A DNA stretch of 36,517 nt from an uncultured Clostridia bacterium (GCA_947629575.1 CANREF010000017.1:1-36517), one strand, 5' to 3'; shown: positions 6,499 through 15,931, counted from the first letter of the stretch. Notes: generated by a model not told the origin, from the letters alone. Numbers and translations are program-made.

Positions 6499-7692
6499 TT
6501 ACTTGCTCGAGCGCACATCGGTGACGATCTCGGGCTCTGCCTTGTCGAGGAGGAACTCCTTCCATTCGTCGTACTTCTTGGGAGAGGAGCGGTAGAGCGC
6601 CTTTTTGAGCTCGAACAGGTCGCACCCGCTCTCCTTTGCCGTCTGCCAGAGCTTGCGGGTATTCTCCTTCAGAAGTTCCTCCGCGTTCTCGAGAACGGCC
6701 TCGGGCACGTTGTCGTTGGAGACGTCCTCCATGGGGGCGGTCGTCCCGCGGCAGCAGAGGCGGGCGATCACGCCGATCTTGAGCTTTACCTTGGGCGCGC
6801 CCTTCATGTCGAGGGCGATGCTCCCGCTGTTACTCAGAACGCTCAGCGTGACGGGCTTTTCTCCGTCTTGAGCCGTGAAGATGCCCGATTCCACATTCCC
6901 CTTGAGAAGGGAATAGGCGAACGTCTCATCGGGGGGAAGCACAGCCGCCATCTTACCGTCGGCAAAGAGGGCGGTCGTCTCCGCGCTGTATACGACCTCC
7001 GGGCGGATCTCTCCCTCTTCGCCGCCCGCGTCGGAGCTGCCCGACCCGCCGTTCCCCGTCTGGGAAGAGCCCCTCTGTTCCATCATGCGGATATAGGGAA
7101 GATAGCTGCTCTTCGAAACGCCGTAATAGTCCACGGCGAAGTCCTTGAGCGTCTTTGCAAGCACCTTCCCCGATTTTGCCGCCGCGTCCGAAAAGAGGTT
7201 GAGGATGGCGATGGAAGAGACGTCGGCGAGGGCGCTTTTGGAGGCGATGAGGGCCTCCGCCTTTCCCTCGCAGACGGCGAGTTTGCAGGAATCGTTCATA
7301 TATTCGCTGCGCAGGAAATAATTGAGATAGCCGATGACGTCCTCGCTTGCCGCTTCCTCTCCGAGGACGATGAGGTCGCAGAAGACGAGCTTGGGCACCC
7401 AACCGGTTTCCCCGAAGATGCTCGAGACACAGTCGGAGACGGTGACGCCTGTGGTCGTGACGTCCACGCTCGACGTGCCGCCTTGAGAGCGGTCTGTGCC
7501 CTTCGGAACGGCGATCTGCGCCGTGAGCATGAAGCCCTCCTCCGATTTGTCGATCCCCGCCGCGAGGATGATCGCCGTCTTCTGAATATCCACGAGCCCG
7601 AAGTCGTTGGAGAAGAAGGAGAAGAGCACGACGATCAGGAGAAGGGCGTACAGTTTCATGGGGATCGTTCTGAGCAGTTTACGCGCCTTCAT
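6499..7692 (-). CDS. gerC: Spore germination protein GerC (Ger(x)C family)
   Basis: Third subunit of a nutrient-germinant receptor, 397 aa, expected on the outer face of the spore inner membrane. The N-terminal hydrophobic helix MKLYALLLIVVLFSFF leads into DIQKTAIILAAGIDK, the family's usual start of the mature domain. Later family segments are VTVSDCVSSIFG, VFCDLIVLGEEAA and the C-terminal GCDLFELKKALYR. The usual lipobox Cys (GCWDxxE in most members) is absent, which is unusual because GerC proteins are normally lipoproteins. A low-complexity Gly/Ser stretch sits mid-protein. The ATG at 7692 follows GGAGG by 4 bases and overlaps the end of gerB by 14 bases, indicating translational coupling. 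Confidence 0.9.
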   Translation of the reverse strand: MKARKLLRTIPMKLYALLLIVVLFSFFSNDFGLVDIQKTAIILAAGIDKSEEGFMLTAQIAVPKGTDRSQGGTSSVDVTTTGVTVSDCVSSIFGETGWVPKLVFCDLIVLGEEAASEDVIGYLNYFLRSEYMNDSCKLAVCEGKAEALIASKSALADVSSIAILNLFSDAAAKSGKVLAKTLKDFAVDYYGVSKSSYLPYIRMMEQRGSSQTGNGGSGSSDAGGEEGEIRPEVVYSAETTALFADGKMAAVLPPDETFAYSLLKGNVESGIFTAQDGEKPVTLSVLSNSGSIALDMKGAPKVKLKIGVIARLCCRGTTAPMEDVSNDNVPEAVLENAEELLKENTRKLWQTAKESGCDLFELKKALYRSSPKKYDEWKEFLLDKAEPEIVTDVRSSK

Positions 7693-8749
7693 GCGACCTC
7701 CGCGACGGCAGAAGAAGGGGCGGGAGCAAGAGGGTGAAGAGGGGGAAGATCCAGAAGAGTTTCCCCACCACCCCGAGCACATCCCCGAAATGATAATCCA
7801 AGAGGCCGTCAAAGATGAGAAAGATCAGATTGAACCCGACCGAGAGAATGGTCGGGAGATATTTCTTTCTGCCGAACGCCTGCAGACAGCTCTCAACTGC
7901 GCAGTGCAGGGGCAGAGCGGTGTAAAAGGTCATCACGAGGGAGAGGGCGAAGATGAACAGGTAGTCCACTCTCCCGAGCACGGTGATGGCGGAATAATAT
8001 TTGCTCGTCTTGGTAAAGGCAAAGAGCTGGTTGATCGCCGTTCCCTCGAAAATGCCGTAAAAGGTGATGAGAAAGAAGATCACCGCAGCTCCCCCCGCGA
8101 GGTAAAAGAGAGCGCCCTTGTACGCCGTTCCCTTCCCGTATTCGAATTTCCCGAGGAAGAGGAGCAGGAGCACGGGGTCGAAGAACCAACTGCACGCCCC
8201 CGCTACCGCGCCGAAGATCCCCTTTGCGCCCGAGGCAAAGAGGGGCAATACCGCGCCGTAATCCGCGTTGGATACGGAGAGCAGAAGCACGCCCACGAGC
8301 CCGACGACGGAGATGGGGGCGAGCAGATCGAACGCCCTTCCCTCCGAGCCGAGCGGCTTGGAGCACAGATAGGCGGAAAAGAGAAAGAAGGGGGCAAAGG
8401 CGACGATAGAGGGGAGAGTATCGTAGAACACCGCCTGCACGAAGAGTTTCTGTTCGAGCAGGGGGATGAGCGCGCAGAAGAGGAGAAAACAGACGATGAG
8501 AAGGTGAACGATCTTTGCACAGACGCTCCCGATCCTCTCGCAGAGCAGTTCATACAAACTCTTGCGGCGCTTGCCGAGCAGGAGAACGCAGAACACCGCC
8601 GCCGCTTGCAGCAGGTACAGAAGCAGGGTGGGGATCCACAGATCGTTTCCCGCCTTGGCAGAGAGACGGACGGGCATCACCACGAGCTTTCCCACGGGCG
8701 CGATGCAGGCGAGAAAGAAATAAAGTTGACGAACCGACACCTTATTCAT
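7679..8749 (-). CDS. gerB: Spore germination permease GerB (GerAB family)
   Basis: A 356-aa integral membrane protein with about ten hydrophobic helices and a short N-terminal MNKVSVRQLYFF, as in endospore germination permeases of the amino acid/polyamine transporter superfamily. In these receptors the B subunit binds the germinant, typically an amino acid. The start follows GGAGG by 7 bases and overlaps the gerA stop by 8 bases; the 3' end overlaps gerC. The A-B-C order with overlaps is the classical germinant receptor operon. The germinant cannot be read from the sequence. Confidence 0.92.
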   Translation of the reverse strand: MNKVSVRQLYFFLACIAPVGKLVVMPVRLSAKAGNDLWIPTLLLYLLQAAAVFCVLLLGKRRKSLYELLCERIGSVCAKIVHLLIVCFLLFCALIPLLEQKLFVQAVFYDTLPSIVAFAPFFLFSAYLCSKPLGSEGRAFDLLAPISVVGLVGVLLLSVSNADYGAVLPLFASGAKGIFGAVAGACSWFFDPVLLLLFLGKFEYGKGTAYKGALFYLAGGAAVIFFLITFYGIFEGTAINQLFAFTKTSKYYSAITVLGRVDYLFIFALSLVMTFYTALPLHCAVESCLQAFGRKKYLPTILSVGFNLIFLIFDGLLDYHFGDVLGVVGKLFWIFPLFTLLLPPLLLPSRRSHEGA

Positions 8750-10178
8750 GTCTGAGCCTCCGTTTGTTTTTGCTTCCTATGGAAGCGGGGCGGGTACGCA
8801 GAGAGCCGACGTCGTATTTGACAAGGCTGTCGCGCAGATCTTTGGGAATGAGGGGGGAGAAGGGGGCGAGCACGGGAGTGGAAAAATTCTCCGCGGTCAC
8901 GAGATAGAACAGAACGAAGCCCGTTGCGAGAATGATCCCGTATGTCCCCACGCTGCCCGCGGCAAGGAGCATCACCAGCCGCAGTACGCTCGTCTGTTCG
9001 AGGAGATTGGGAACGGCATACAGCCCGATCCCCGAGAAGGCGATGATGATGATCGCGGGCGTGGAGACAAAGCCCGCCGACACCGCGGTCTCGCCGAGCA
9101 CGAGCGCGCCGACGACGGAGAGCGCCATGCCCACATATTTTGGCATACGGATGCTCGCTTCGTTGAGCACCTCGAGCACAAAGAGCACGAGCAGCATCTC
9201 GAGGGAGGGGGAGAAGGGGATGTCGCGGATGCTTCCCGCGATCGTTAAAAGCAGCCTTACGGGGAAGAGCTGGAGCTTGAAGAGCTGTCCCGCGATGTAG
9301 AAGGCGGGAAGATAGATGGCGACGATGAGGGCGAGCAGGCGGAGAAGGCGGGTAAAGGTCGCGCGGTAGGAGGGAACGAAGTAATCTTCGCTCGACTGAA
9401 AGTCCTCCACGATGAGATAGGGCGCGGTGAGCGCGATCGGAGAGCCGTCCACCAGAATTCCCACCCGTCCCTCCGCGATCTTGGCGCAGAAGATATCGGG
9501 TTTTTCGGTCGTGCCGATCTGTTTGAGCAGGGAATAGGGGCGGGAGGAGAGGAAGTGGGTGAGATAGGAGGAGTCGGGAACGATGTCGATGTCGATCTCC
9601 TTGAGCTTCTGCCGCGCCTCCTTGACGACGTTCTCCAAAGAGATCCCCGCAAGATAGCAGAGGGCGACATAGGTCTGCGAGCGCCTTCCCACTTTGAGAA
9701 ATTCGATGCGCAGATCGGGCGATTTGAGGCGGCGGCGGACGAGAGAGGTATTGATCTTGATATCCTCTATGAAGCCCTCGCGAGGGCCTTTCAAAGCGAC
9801 GTCGGTCGTCGGCTCTGCTATGGCGCGTACAAATACCTTTTTTGTCCCGACGATGATGCCTTCGTCCATTCCCTCGAAGAAGAGGACGGGATTGCCCGCG
9901 AGCACTTCCTCGGCGAGTTTTGTAAGATCGGTCTCCGTCCGCTTTTCGGGGGAAGTGATCTTCTCCCCCACATCCTGTGCGCACGCCTTCCCCTCATAGT
10001 GCAAAAGAGGACGGATCACCTGTTCTCCGAGGAGCTCCTTATCGGTGATGGGATCGGCAAAGATCGCCGTGAAGGAGAGCCCCTTTTCCGAGACGAAATC
10101 GAAGGTGAGGATGTCCTCGGCGGGAAGTACCTTTTTGAATGCCTCCACATCCTTTTTGAGCGAGCCGCAGATTTTCAT
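8742..10178 (-). CDS. gerA: Spore germination protein GerA (GerAA family)
   Basis: A 478-aa receptor subunit. The N-terminal soluble half contains the typical EGMDEGIIVGTKK, REGFIEDIKINTSLVRRRL and EGRVGILVDGSP segments. The C-terminal half has about five membrane helices with RMPKYVGMALSVVGALVLGETA. GerA proteins assemble as the channel subunit of the receptor. The frame is open well upstream, but homology begins at MKICGSLKKDVEAF, so the ATG at 10178 is used. There is almost no ribosome binding site before it; a sigma-G-like promoter is placed so that transcription would start at the ATG. First gene of gerA-gerB-gerC. Confidence 0.93.
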   Translation of the reverse strand: MKICGSLKKDVEAFKKVLPAEDILTFDFVSEKGLSFTAIFADPITDKELLGEQVIRPLLHYEGKACAQDVGEKITSPEKRTETDLTKLAEEVLAGNPVLFFEGMDEGIIVGTKKVFVRAIAEPTTDVALKGPREGFIEDIKINTSLVRRRLKSPDLRIEFLKVGRRSQTYVALCYLAGISLENVVKEARQKLKEIDIDIVPDSSYLTHFLSSRPYSLLKQIGTTEKPDIFCAKIAEGRVGILVDGSPIALTAPYLIVEDFQSSEDYFVPSYRATFTRLLRLLALIVAIYLPAFYIAGQLFKLQLFPVRLLLTIAGSIRDIPFSPSLEMLLVLFVLEVLNEASIRMPKYVGMALSVVGALVLGETAVSAGFVSTPAIIIIAFSGIGLYAVPNLLEQTSVLRLVMLLAAGSVGTYGIILATGFVLFYLVTAENFSTPVLAPFSPLIPKDLRDSLVKYDVGSLRTRPASIGSKNKRRLRHE

Positions 10179-10183
10179 AAACT

Positions 10184-10212
10184 CAGTATGGGAAACCCCT
10201 GCGGATTTATGC
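10184..10212 (-). promoter_or_regulatory. Sigma-G-like promoter of the ger operon
   Basis: On the minus strand GCATA (10208-10212) and CATACTG (10184-10190) are 17 bases apart, close to the forespore sigma-G pattern GYATR-17-CATNHTA. One base of the -10 box differs. The predicted start point falls at or within one or two bases of the gerA ATG. Germinant receptor operons in Bacillus are known sigma-G targets. Confidence 0.45.
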
Positions 10213-10244
10213 GGCGGGGCGTTTTTACCTTCCGCACAAAACAG

Positions 10245-10273
10245 TTGCACATTTGAACGGATTGTGCTACAAT
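10245..10273 (+). promoter_or_regulatory. Promoter of the surface-protein gene
   Basis: TTGCAC (10245-10250) and TACAAT (10268-10273) are separated by 17 bases, 28 bases before the ATG at 10302. It is divergent from the ger operon promoter. Confidence 0.75.
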
Positions 10274-10301
10274 AAACTTGCGAAATTTGTGAGGTTTGTC
10301 T

Positions 10302-12335
10302 ATGACGAATATCCGAAAATATATCTTTCTCTTTGCGGCGGTTTGTCTGCTCATGCTCGGGGCGGCGCTTCTGCCCCCTTCCGTTTCCGCCTTCGCGGAG
10401 CAGGAAGGGGATGCCGAGGAGGGATCTTCCGCGGTCGCAACGGTGGACGGAGCTCCCCAATCCGACCTTGAAAGTGCGCTCTCGGCATGGACGCAGGGCA
10501 CTACGCTCACCCTTTTGGCGGACGCCGAGACTTCGACCGTCACCGTCTCCGAGGAAAAGACGCTCGATCTGAATGGGCGGACGTTCTCCCTCAAGGAGGG
10601 GGAAACGGGCTCGGTGCTCATCGTGGCGGGCACGGGCGTTCTCACCGTGCAGGACAGCGGCACGGGCGGCAAGATCACGGGCGGGAACGCCGTCGAGGGC
10701 GGCGGCATCCTCATCCGCGCGGAGGGCACGCTGCGCCTTTTGGGCGGCTCTGTCACGGGAAACCGTGCGAGCGAGCACGGCGGCGGAGTGTGCGCAAGCG
10801 GCGCTGTCTATCTGAGCGGGGATTGCGTCATCGCAGGCAATTCCGACGAGACGGGCGCTGAGAGCAATCTCTTCCTTTCGCTCGGAAATCGTGTACACGT
10901 ATCAAACTTTTCGGGACGCGTCGGCATCAAAATGCCCAATCCCGAGGAGAACCTTTCGGGAAAATTCATCGACGCGGAAGGGGAGCTTACGGGGGAATTC
11001 TTTTCGGACGATCGGGAGTATGTCATGGACGGCACCGATCTGAGAGTGGCGCCGCTCGCCTCCGTCGTCGTCACCTACGAGGGCACGGAAAAGATCTTTC
11101 CCACCACTTCCCCCTCCTCCCTCAAAGACAGCGTGAGAGTGGAGGGGACCAACAGCAACGGCGCGCCTTACCGCCGCGAGATCGTGGTGGAATTCCCCGC
11201 CGCGGGCATCTTCCATGTGGGCGAGTGCGAAGTGACCGTCACCGCCTACGGGAAGGAGGACGTCATGAGCGAACCGGTCACGGGGAGTTTTACGGTGGAC
11301 GTCGTCGCCCCGAAGCTCGAATCCATAGAGATCGCCGTTCCCTCCTATCCGCCAGTCTATTTCGATACTCCCATCGAGGAACTGCAGATCACCGTAACGG
11401 GAAGGTATGAGGACGGGAATTCCCGCACGCTCGGCGATTCCCCCCAAAAAACGGCGGAGAAAAATTCCTCCGAGCCCTTCATCACCGACTGGTATATCAT
11501 CTCGGGAAATCTCTCCAAACGGGAGGAGGGGAACGCCACCCTCACCGTCACGGTGGGACAGCACTCCAAAAACTTTTCCGTCGCTGTCTCCCGCTATCTG
11601 CTGAATGCCGCGGACTTTGCCGTGAACGACGTCACCGTCACAGACAGGGGCGGCGAGTGGGAGATCTCTCCCGAACAGTTCGTTCCCGACCTTCCCGCGG
11701 GGATCGAGGCAGTGCCTACGATCGGCGGAGAGCCCTTTGCGGGGAACGAACTCGGCCCGGGCGTTTACACGGTGGAGATCTCCTTCCTCGTGGAAGACGT
11801 TGAAAATTACGAAGTCTCGGGCGACCGCACCGCCACCCTCACCGTCAACCGTGCGCAGTTCGATGTCGTCAACGACGCACAGGAGATCGTCTGTTCCTTT
11901 ACGGCGAAGGGGGGAGTTCCGCCTCTTTGGAAGTTTACCGTCAAGGAGATCTACGACGTGCGCCATCCCGCGCTCGAGGGGGACTTCGAGATCTTGCAGG
12001 CGGAGGCGCTCACCCTTCTTCGGGAGGACGAGGCGGAGCTCGGGAAAATAGGCGTTCGGCTGCTCCTCGGCGAAAGGGCGAGGGAGCGGGAAGACCTCAA
12101 GCTCTACCGCGTTCGCGGAGACGGCTCTTTGGAGGAGGTCGCCTTTACGCGGGACGGGGACTACATTGAATTCGAGGGGAACGAATTCCTCGATACGCAG
12201 TATGTGATCGCGGTGGACAGCGGCTTTGGGCTCTACCTCGCCCTGAGCATCGCCTTCGGCGCTCTCTGCGTTGTGGCGGCGATCGGCTTCTTCTGCTTCC
12301 TCGTGTTCAAGCGCAAGGTGCGTTTCAAGCAATAA
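10302..12335 (+). CDS. Secreted, membrane-anchored surface protein with Ig-like domains
   Basis: I do not recognise a specific family for this 677-aa protein. Residues 1-30 form a signal peptide (YIFLFAAVCLLMLGAALL, then SVSAFA). An extracellular region follows with Gly-rich, parallel-beta-helix-like repeats (GGKITGGNAVEGGGILI, LLGGSVTGNRASEHGGG). Two or three Ig-like/MBG-type segments come next, with recurring ATLTV and ESIEIAVPS motifs. The C-terminus is one membrane helix followed by the basic tail FKRKVRFKQ. This suggests a cell-surface or adhesion protein anchored by its C-terminal helix rather than by sortase. The ATG is supported by GAGG 7 bases upstream. The next gene starts 37 bases downstream, so they may share a transcript. 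Confidence 0.75.
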   Translation: MTNIRKYIFLFAAVCLLMLGAALLPPSVSAFAEQEGDAEEGSSAVATVDGAPQSDLESALSAWTQGTTLTLLADAETSTVTVSEEKTLDLNGRTFSLKEGETGSVLIVAGTGVLTVQDSGTGGKITGGNAVEGGGILIRAEGTLRLLGGSVTGNRASEHGGGVCASGAVYLSGDCVIAGNSDETGAESNLFLSLGNRVHVSNFSGRVGIKMPNPEENLSGKFIDAEGELTGEFFSDDREYVMDGTDLRVAPLASVVVTYEGTEKIFPTTSPSSLKDSVRVEGTNSNGAPYRREIVVEFPAAGIFHVGECEVTVTAYGKEDVMSEPVTGSFTVDVVAPKLESIEIAVPSYPPVYFDTPIEELQITVTGRYEDGNSRTLGDSPQKTAEKNSSEPFITDWYIISGNLSKREEGNATLTVTVGQHSKNFSVAVSRYLLNAADFAVNDVTVTDRGGEWEISPEQFVPDLPAGIEAVPTIGGEPFAGNELGPGVYTVEISFLVEDVENYEVSGDRTATLTVNRAQFDVVNDAQEIVCSFTAKGGVPPLWKFTVKEIYDVRHPALEGDFEILQAEALTLLREDEAELGKIGVRLLLGERAREREDLKLYRVRGDGSLEEVAFTRDGDYIEFEGNEFLDTQYVIAVDSGFGLYLALSIAFGALCVVAAIGFFCFLVFKRKVRFKQ

Positions 12336-12372
12336 CACTCATATTCCGCCTTCGTCTGTCATAACTTGTAGC

Positions 12373-14994
12373 ATGAAAGAATCGTACAAGCTCGGGCGGG
12401 CGGAACTGCTGGAGGCGCTTCAGGCGCGTGAAACGGGGCTCACCTCGGAGGAAGCCTGCCGAAAATTGGATACGTATGGCGAAAACAGGCTGAAGGAGGG
12501 GAAGCGCCCCGGTCCCTTGAGCCTGTTTTTTGCGCAGTTCAAAGACCTCATGACCCTCATCCTCATCGGCGCCGCCGTCCTCTCGGGAGTGCTCGCCTTC
12601 CTCACGCGGGAGCCCTCGGGGCTCGCCGACACGGGGATACTGCTCTTCGTGATACTGCTCAACGCCGCGGTGGGATTCATCCAGCAATATCGTGCCGATT
12701 CCGCCATCGAAAAGCTCAAAAAACTTTCCGTTTCGACCGCCAAGACGGTGCGGGACGGGAAGGTGACGGTGCTCGACGCCTCCCTGCTCGTGCCCGGCGA
12801 CGTCATCGAACTTTCCGAGGGAGACCGCATTCCCGCCGATTGCCGCATCCTCTCTGCGCAGGGGTTTCGCTGCGATGAATCGGCGCTGACGGGGGAGAGC
12901 AAGCCCGTCCAAAAGAGGGATTGCGTCGTCAAACGCTCCGCCCTCGCAGCGCGGGAGAACACCGCGCACATGGGCACTTTTTGCGTGGGCGGCGAGGCGC
13001 GCTGCGTCGTCACCGCCACGGGCATGGAGACCGAAATGGGGCAGATCGCGGGACTTCTGCAGACCGCCGTTCCCGCGCCGTCTCCCCTCGACAAGATGAT
13101 CGCAAAGCTCGGAAAACTCATCACGGTCACCGTTTTGATCGTCGCCGCCGTCCTCTTCTTGGGCGGACTGCTCGCCCGCCGCGTCTCCTTCCTCGACAAT
13201 CTCATGACGGCGGTCGCCGTTGCCGTTGCGGCCATTCCCGAGGGGATGGGCGCAGTCGTCACCGTCATCCTCGCCATGGGCGTGCAGCGCATGAGCCGCG
13301 CGCATACGGTGATGCGCAAGCTCTCCTCGGTGGAAACGCTCGGCAGCTGCACCTGCATCTGTTCGGACAAGACGGGCACTCTGACGATGAACCGCATGAC
13401 GGTGGACGGAATCCGCACGGGGGCGTTCGCCGCAGACGAAAAGTATACGGGAACTCCCCTCCAGCGGCGGCTCTTGACTTGCGTGCGGATGTGCCATACG
13501 GTGAAGGGGAGCGCGGGAAACTACCTCGGCGATCCCACCGAGATCGCGCTCGTCGAATACGCCGACCGCGTAGGCTTCTTTGCCGAGGGAAGGCGCTTGG
13601 GCGGGATTCCCTTCTCCTCCGAGCGCAAGCGCATGAGCGTCGCCGCCGAATGGAACGGGACGAGGAAACTTTACGTAAAGGGGGGCGCCGAGGGGCTGCT
13701 CTCCCGCTGCTCCCGCATTGCCGCTCCCAAGGGCGACAGACCGATCACTTCGGAGGATGTGTCAAAAATTTCGTCATACGTTCATGAATTTTCCGCACAG
13801 GCAAAGCGGGTGCTCGCCTTCGCGGAGGGGGACGGGAATGGGGAGATCCGCGAGGAAGGACTCACCTTTTTGGGACTTATCGCGATGTACGATCCCCCCA
13901 AGGAGGGCGCGCGGGAAGCGGTGGCGGCGTGCCGCAGGGCGGGCATCCGCACCGTGATGATCACGGGCGACAGCGCCGATACCGCCTTCGCCATCGCCCA
14001 AAAACTCGGTATTGCAAAGAGGCGGGAAGAGGTCGTCACGGGGGAAGAGTTGGACGAGATGGGGGAGGCGCTCTCCCGCCGTGCGGGGGAGATCTCCGTC
14101 TATGCGCGCGTCTCGCCCGGGCACAAGCAACAGATCGTGAAGGCGCTTCAGGCGCGCGGAGAGGTCGTGGCGATGACGGGGGACGGCGTGAACGACGCCC
14201 CTTCGGTGCGCGCGGCGGACATCGGCGTTGCAATGGGTTCGGGCACAGATGTCACCAAGAACGCCGCCGATATGGTCATAGAGGACGACGACTTTTCCAC
14301 CATGGTGGGCGCGGTGGAGGAGGGACGCAATGTCTTTTGCAATATCAAACGCACCGTCTCCTTCTTTTTGAGCACGAATTTTGCGGAAGTGCTCTCCGTG
14401 CTCATCGCGACCCTCTTCCTATGGAAGTTTGAATTCCTCACTTCGACGCAGCTTTTGTGGATCAACCTCATCACCGACTCTCTGCCCGTGCTTGCGCTCG
14501 GCATGGAGCGCACGGAGGGGGTCATGGACCGCCCGCCCGTTTCGTTGGATGAGATCTTCGGGAAGCGCTCGGTGATCTCGATGCTCGCGTTCGGCGTTTT
14601 GCAGGCGCTCATCGTCCTCGGGATCTTCCTCTTTGCCGTCCTCTATTGGGGGAATGCCGTCGCCACCACCTGCGCCTTCCTCACCCTCTCCCTGCTCGAG
14701 CTCTTCCACGCATTCAATGTGCGGAAGGAGCGCGGCAGGACCAAGCTCGGGGAGTTTTTCTCCGACCGCGCGCTGATCTTCACCGTCCTTTTGGGGATCT
14801 TGCTGAATGTTCTGCTCGTCGCCGTGCCCCTGTTTGCGGAGGCATTCGGGCTCGTTCCGCTCAGTGCCGTCCAATGGTTCGCGGTGTTCGGCTGTTCGCT
14901 CGCCATTCTTCCCTTGGGAGAACTGTATAAGGCGGTTTGCGGGAAGGGGCTCGGACGCTTTTCGGGAAAGAAAGCGGCAGTCGTGCTGCCGTAA
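12373..14994 (+). CDS. P-type cation ATPase (Ca2+-type, P2)
   Basis: An 873-aa ATP-driven membrane cation pump, probably exporting Ca2+. It has an N-terminal cation-ATPase domain, the actuator loop TGES at residue 173, and the phosphorylated DKTGT with Asp at residue 332. The nucleotide-binding region includes KGGAEGLL, and the hinge motif TGDGVNDAP has its Asp at about 604. TM4 reads [10 protein letters not shown] (Pro289, Glu290) where Ca2+ pumps usually have PEGLPAVVT. TM6 keeps WINLITDS with the Asn and Asp used for Ca2+. Length fits bacterial PMCA/SERCA-like pumps. The start lacks a clear ribosome binding site; ATG 12373 is chosen from homology. A terminator follows at 15005-15040. The ion is inferred. 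Confidence 0.9.
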   Translation: MKESYKLGRAELLEALQARETGLTSEEACRKLDTYGENRLKEGKRPGPLSLFFAQFKDLMTLILIGAAVLSGVLAFLTREPSGLADTGILLFVILLNAAVGFIQQYRADSAIEKLKKLSVSTAKTVRDGKVTVLDASLLVPGDVIELSEGDRIPADCRILSAQGFRCDESALTGESKPVQKRDCVVKRSALAARENTAHMGTFCVGGEARCVVTATGMETEMGQIAGLLQTAVPAPSPLDKMIAKLGKLITVTVLIVAAVLFLGGLLARRVSFLDNLMTAVAVAVAAIPEGMGAVVTVILAMGVQRMSRAHTVMRKLSSVETLGSCTCICSDKTGTLTMNRMTVDGIRTGAFAADEKYTGTPLQRRLLTCVRMCHTVKGSAGNYLGDPTEIALVEYADRVGFFAEGRRLGGIPFSSERKRMSVAAEWNGTRKLYVKGGAEGLLSRCSRIAAPKGDRPITSEDVSKISSYVHEFSAQAKRVLAFAEGDGNGEIREEGLTFLGLIAMYDPPKEGAREAVAACRRAGIRTVMITGDSADTAFAIAQKLGIAKRREEVVTGEELDEMGEALSRRAGEISVYARVSPGHKQQIVKALQARGEVVAMTGDGVNDAPSVRAADIGVAMGSGTDVTKNAADMVIEDDDFSTMVGAVEEGRNVFCNIKRTVSFFLSTNFAEVLSVLIATLFLWKFEFLTSTQLLWINLITDSLPVLALGMERTEGVMDRPPVSLDEIFGKRSVISMLAFGVLQALIVLGIFLFAVLYWGNAVATTCAFLTLSLLELFHAFNVRKERGRTKLGEFFSDRALIFTVLLGILLNVLLVAVPLFAEAFGLVPLSAVQWFAVFGCSLAILPLGELYKAVCGKGLGRFSGKKAAVVLP

Positions 14995-15004
14995 AATACA
15001 GAAT

Positions 15005-15040
15005 GCCGCAGTCCCCGCCGTCTTCGGCGGGGGCTGCGGC
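15005..15040 (+). terminator. Terminator after the cation ATPase
   Basis: Sixteen-base arms, 15005-15020 and 15025-15040, with loop TCTT. The single non-standard pair is U-G on the plus strand, favouring use by the ATPase transcript. The T run is short (CTATTT), so efficiency is uncertain. It may also serve the convergent deacetylase gene. Confidence 0.65.
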
Positions 15041-15044
15041 CTAT

Positions 15045-15725
15045 TTAGAATTGTTTGAAGGTGTAACCGTTTGTCTTATAGTAGGCGATGATGCGGGGAA
15101 GGGCTTCGGCGGTCTGTTTATGGTTGGCGGAATCGTGCAGCAGGAGGACGACGCTCTTCTTCCCGCCGCTCGTTTTCACGGTCTCCTCATAGAGCCGTTG
15201 GGAGTCGGCGCCGCGGATCTCCTCGTCTCCGCACACGGCGTTCCAAGAAACGACGGTATAGCCCCGCTCCGTGAGAAGTTTTGTGTATTGCTTGTGCGCT
15301 CCGCCGCCCGGAAAGCGGTATACCTTGGGCACGATCCCCGTCTGTTTGCGGATGACCGCCGCGCACTTTTCCACGTCCGCGAGCAGAGTCTTTTCGGAGG
15401 CGTAGATCTTTGCGTAATCGTGCGAGGCGGAGTGCACCCCTACGGTGTGCCCCTCTTCGGCGATCCGTTTGAGCGTTTTTTCTCTGCCCTCCACGCGGTC
15501 GCTCACGATGAAGAAGGTCGCCTTCACCCCTTCCTCTTTCAAAGTGTCGAGAATGCGATTGGTGACGACCGTGCTCGGGCCGTCGTCGAAGGTGAGATAG
15601 ACTTCCTTGCTTTCGGCGATGCCGATCGTGGGGGATACGTCCGCGGCGTTTTTCAGTCCCAACACGGCGAGCATTGCCAATAATACTACGAGCACGAGAG
15701 TGACGGGAAGAAATTTTCTTTGCAT
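15045..15725 (-). CDS. Polysaccharide deacetylase (NodB domain)
   Basis: An exported or membrane-anchored carbohydrate esterase 4 enzyme (226 aa). One N-terminal hydrophobic helix (residues 6-23, without a clear cleavage site) precedes the NodB domain. Its motifs are all present: TFDDGPS with the catalytic base and metal Asp, HTVGVHSASH with two metal His, RFPGGG, and LLLHDS. Members remove acetyl groups from peptidoglycan or other N-acetylated sugars, and in sporeformers some act in cortex modification. The substrate is not shown. The ribosome binding site is weak (AAGG). It is convergent with the ATPase gene and divergent from the galM unit. Confidence 0.9.
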   Translation of the reverse strand: MQRKFLPVTLVLVVLLAMLAVLGLKNAADVSPTIGIAESKEVYLTFDDGPSTVVTNRILDTLKEEGVKATFFIVSDRVEGREKTLKRIAEEGHTVGVHSASHDYAKIYASEKTLLADVEKCAAVIRKQTGIVPKVYRFPGGGAHKQYTKLLTERGYTVVSWNAVCGDEEIRGADSQRLYEETVKTSGGKKSVVLLLHDSANHKQTAEALPRIIAYYKTNGYTFKQF

Positions 15726-15758
15726 ACCCTTAAGGTTGCTTCAATTTGCGCCGAATTA

Positions 15759-15787
15759 TTTACTTTTTCTTTCGGGTGTGATATAAT
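15759..15787 (+). promoter_or_regulatory. Promoter upstream of the small ORF and galM
   Basis: TTTACT (15759-15764) and TATAAT (15782-15787) are separated by 17 bases. The predicted start near 15794 lies 20 bases before the ATG of the 38-codon ORF. Confidence 0.7.
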
Positions 15788-15814
15788 AGCTCCGTTGATC
15801 GGAAGGGAGGAGCT

Positions 15815-15931
15815 ATGGAAACACGGGACAAGCGCATCGAAACGCTGTATTCCCTCTATGCGCGGAAAATGTGTATTATACCGGTTTGCGCCAAACGGGC
15901 GCTTGCCGTATTTGAAATCAAAGGAGAATAA
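15815..15931 (+). CDS. 38-aa ORF before galM; possible sigma-factor remnant
   Basis: The ATG is preceded by GGGAGG with good spacing and a promoter, so it is very likely translated. The product begins METRDKRIETLYSLYARKM, which resembles the N-terminal region-2 start of ECF-type sigma factors (xLYxLYxxKM). The similarity then stops and the ORF ends after FEIKGE. The stop codon overlaps the galM ribosome binding site region, so translation may be coupled. It could be a decayed ECF sigma gene fused to galM's leader, or a small protein of its own. The similarity is judged by eye only. Confidence 0.5.
   Translation: METRDKRIETLYSLYARKMCIIPVCAKRALAVFEIKGE

Noticed and set aside
10179..10898. Long N-terminal extension of GerA
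   Set aside because: The upstream part of the frame overlaps the divergent gene and its promoter and has no GerA-like sequence; homology starts at 10178.
10902..12338. 478-codon minus-strand ORF
   Set aside because: Antisense shadow of the surface-protein gene, which has a signal peptide, promoter and ribosome binding site.
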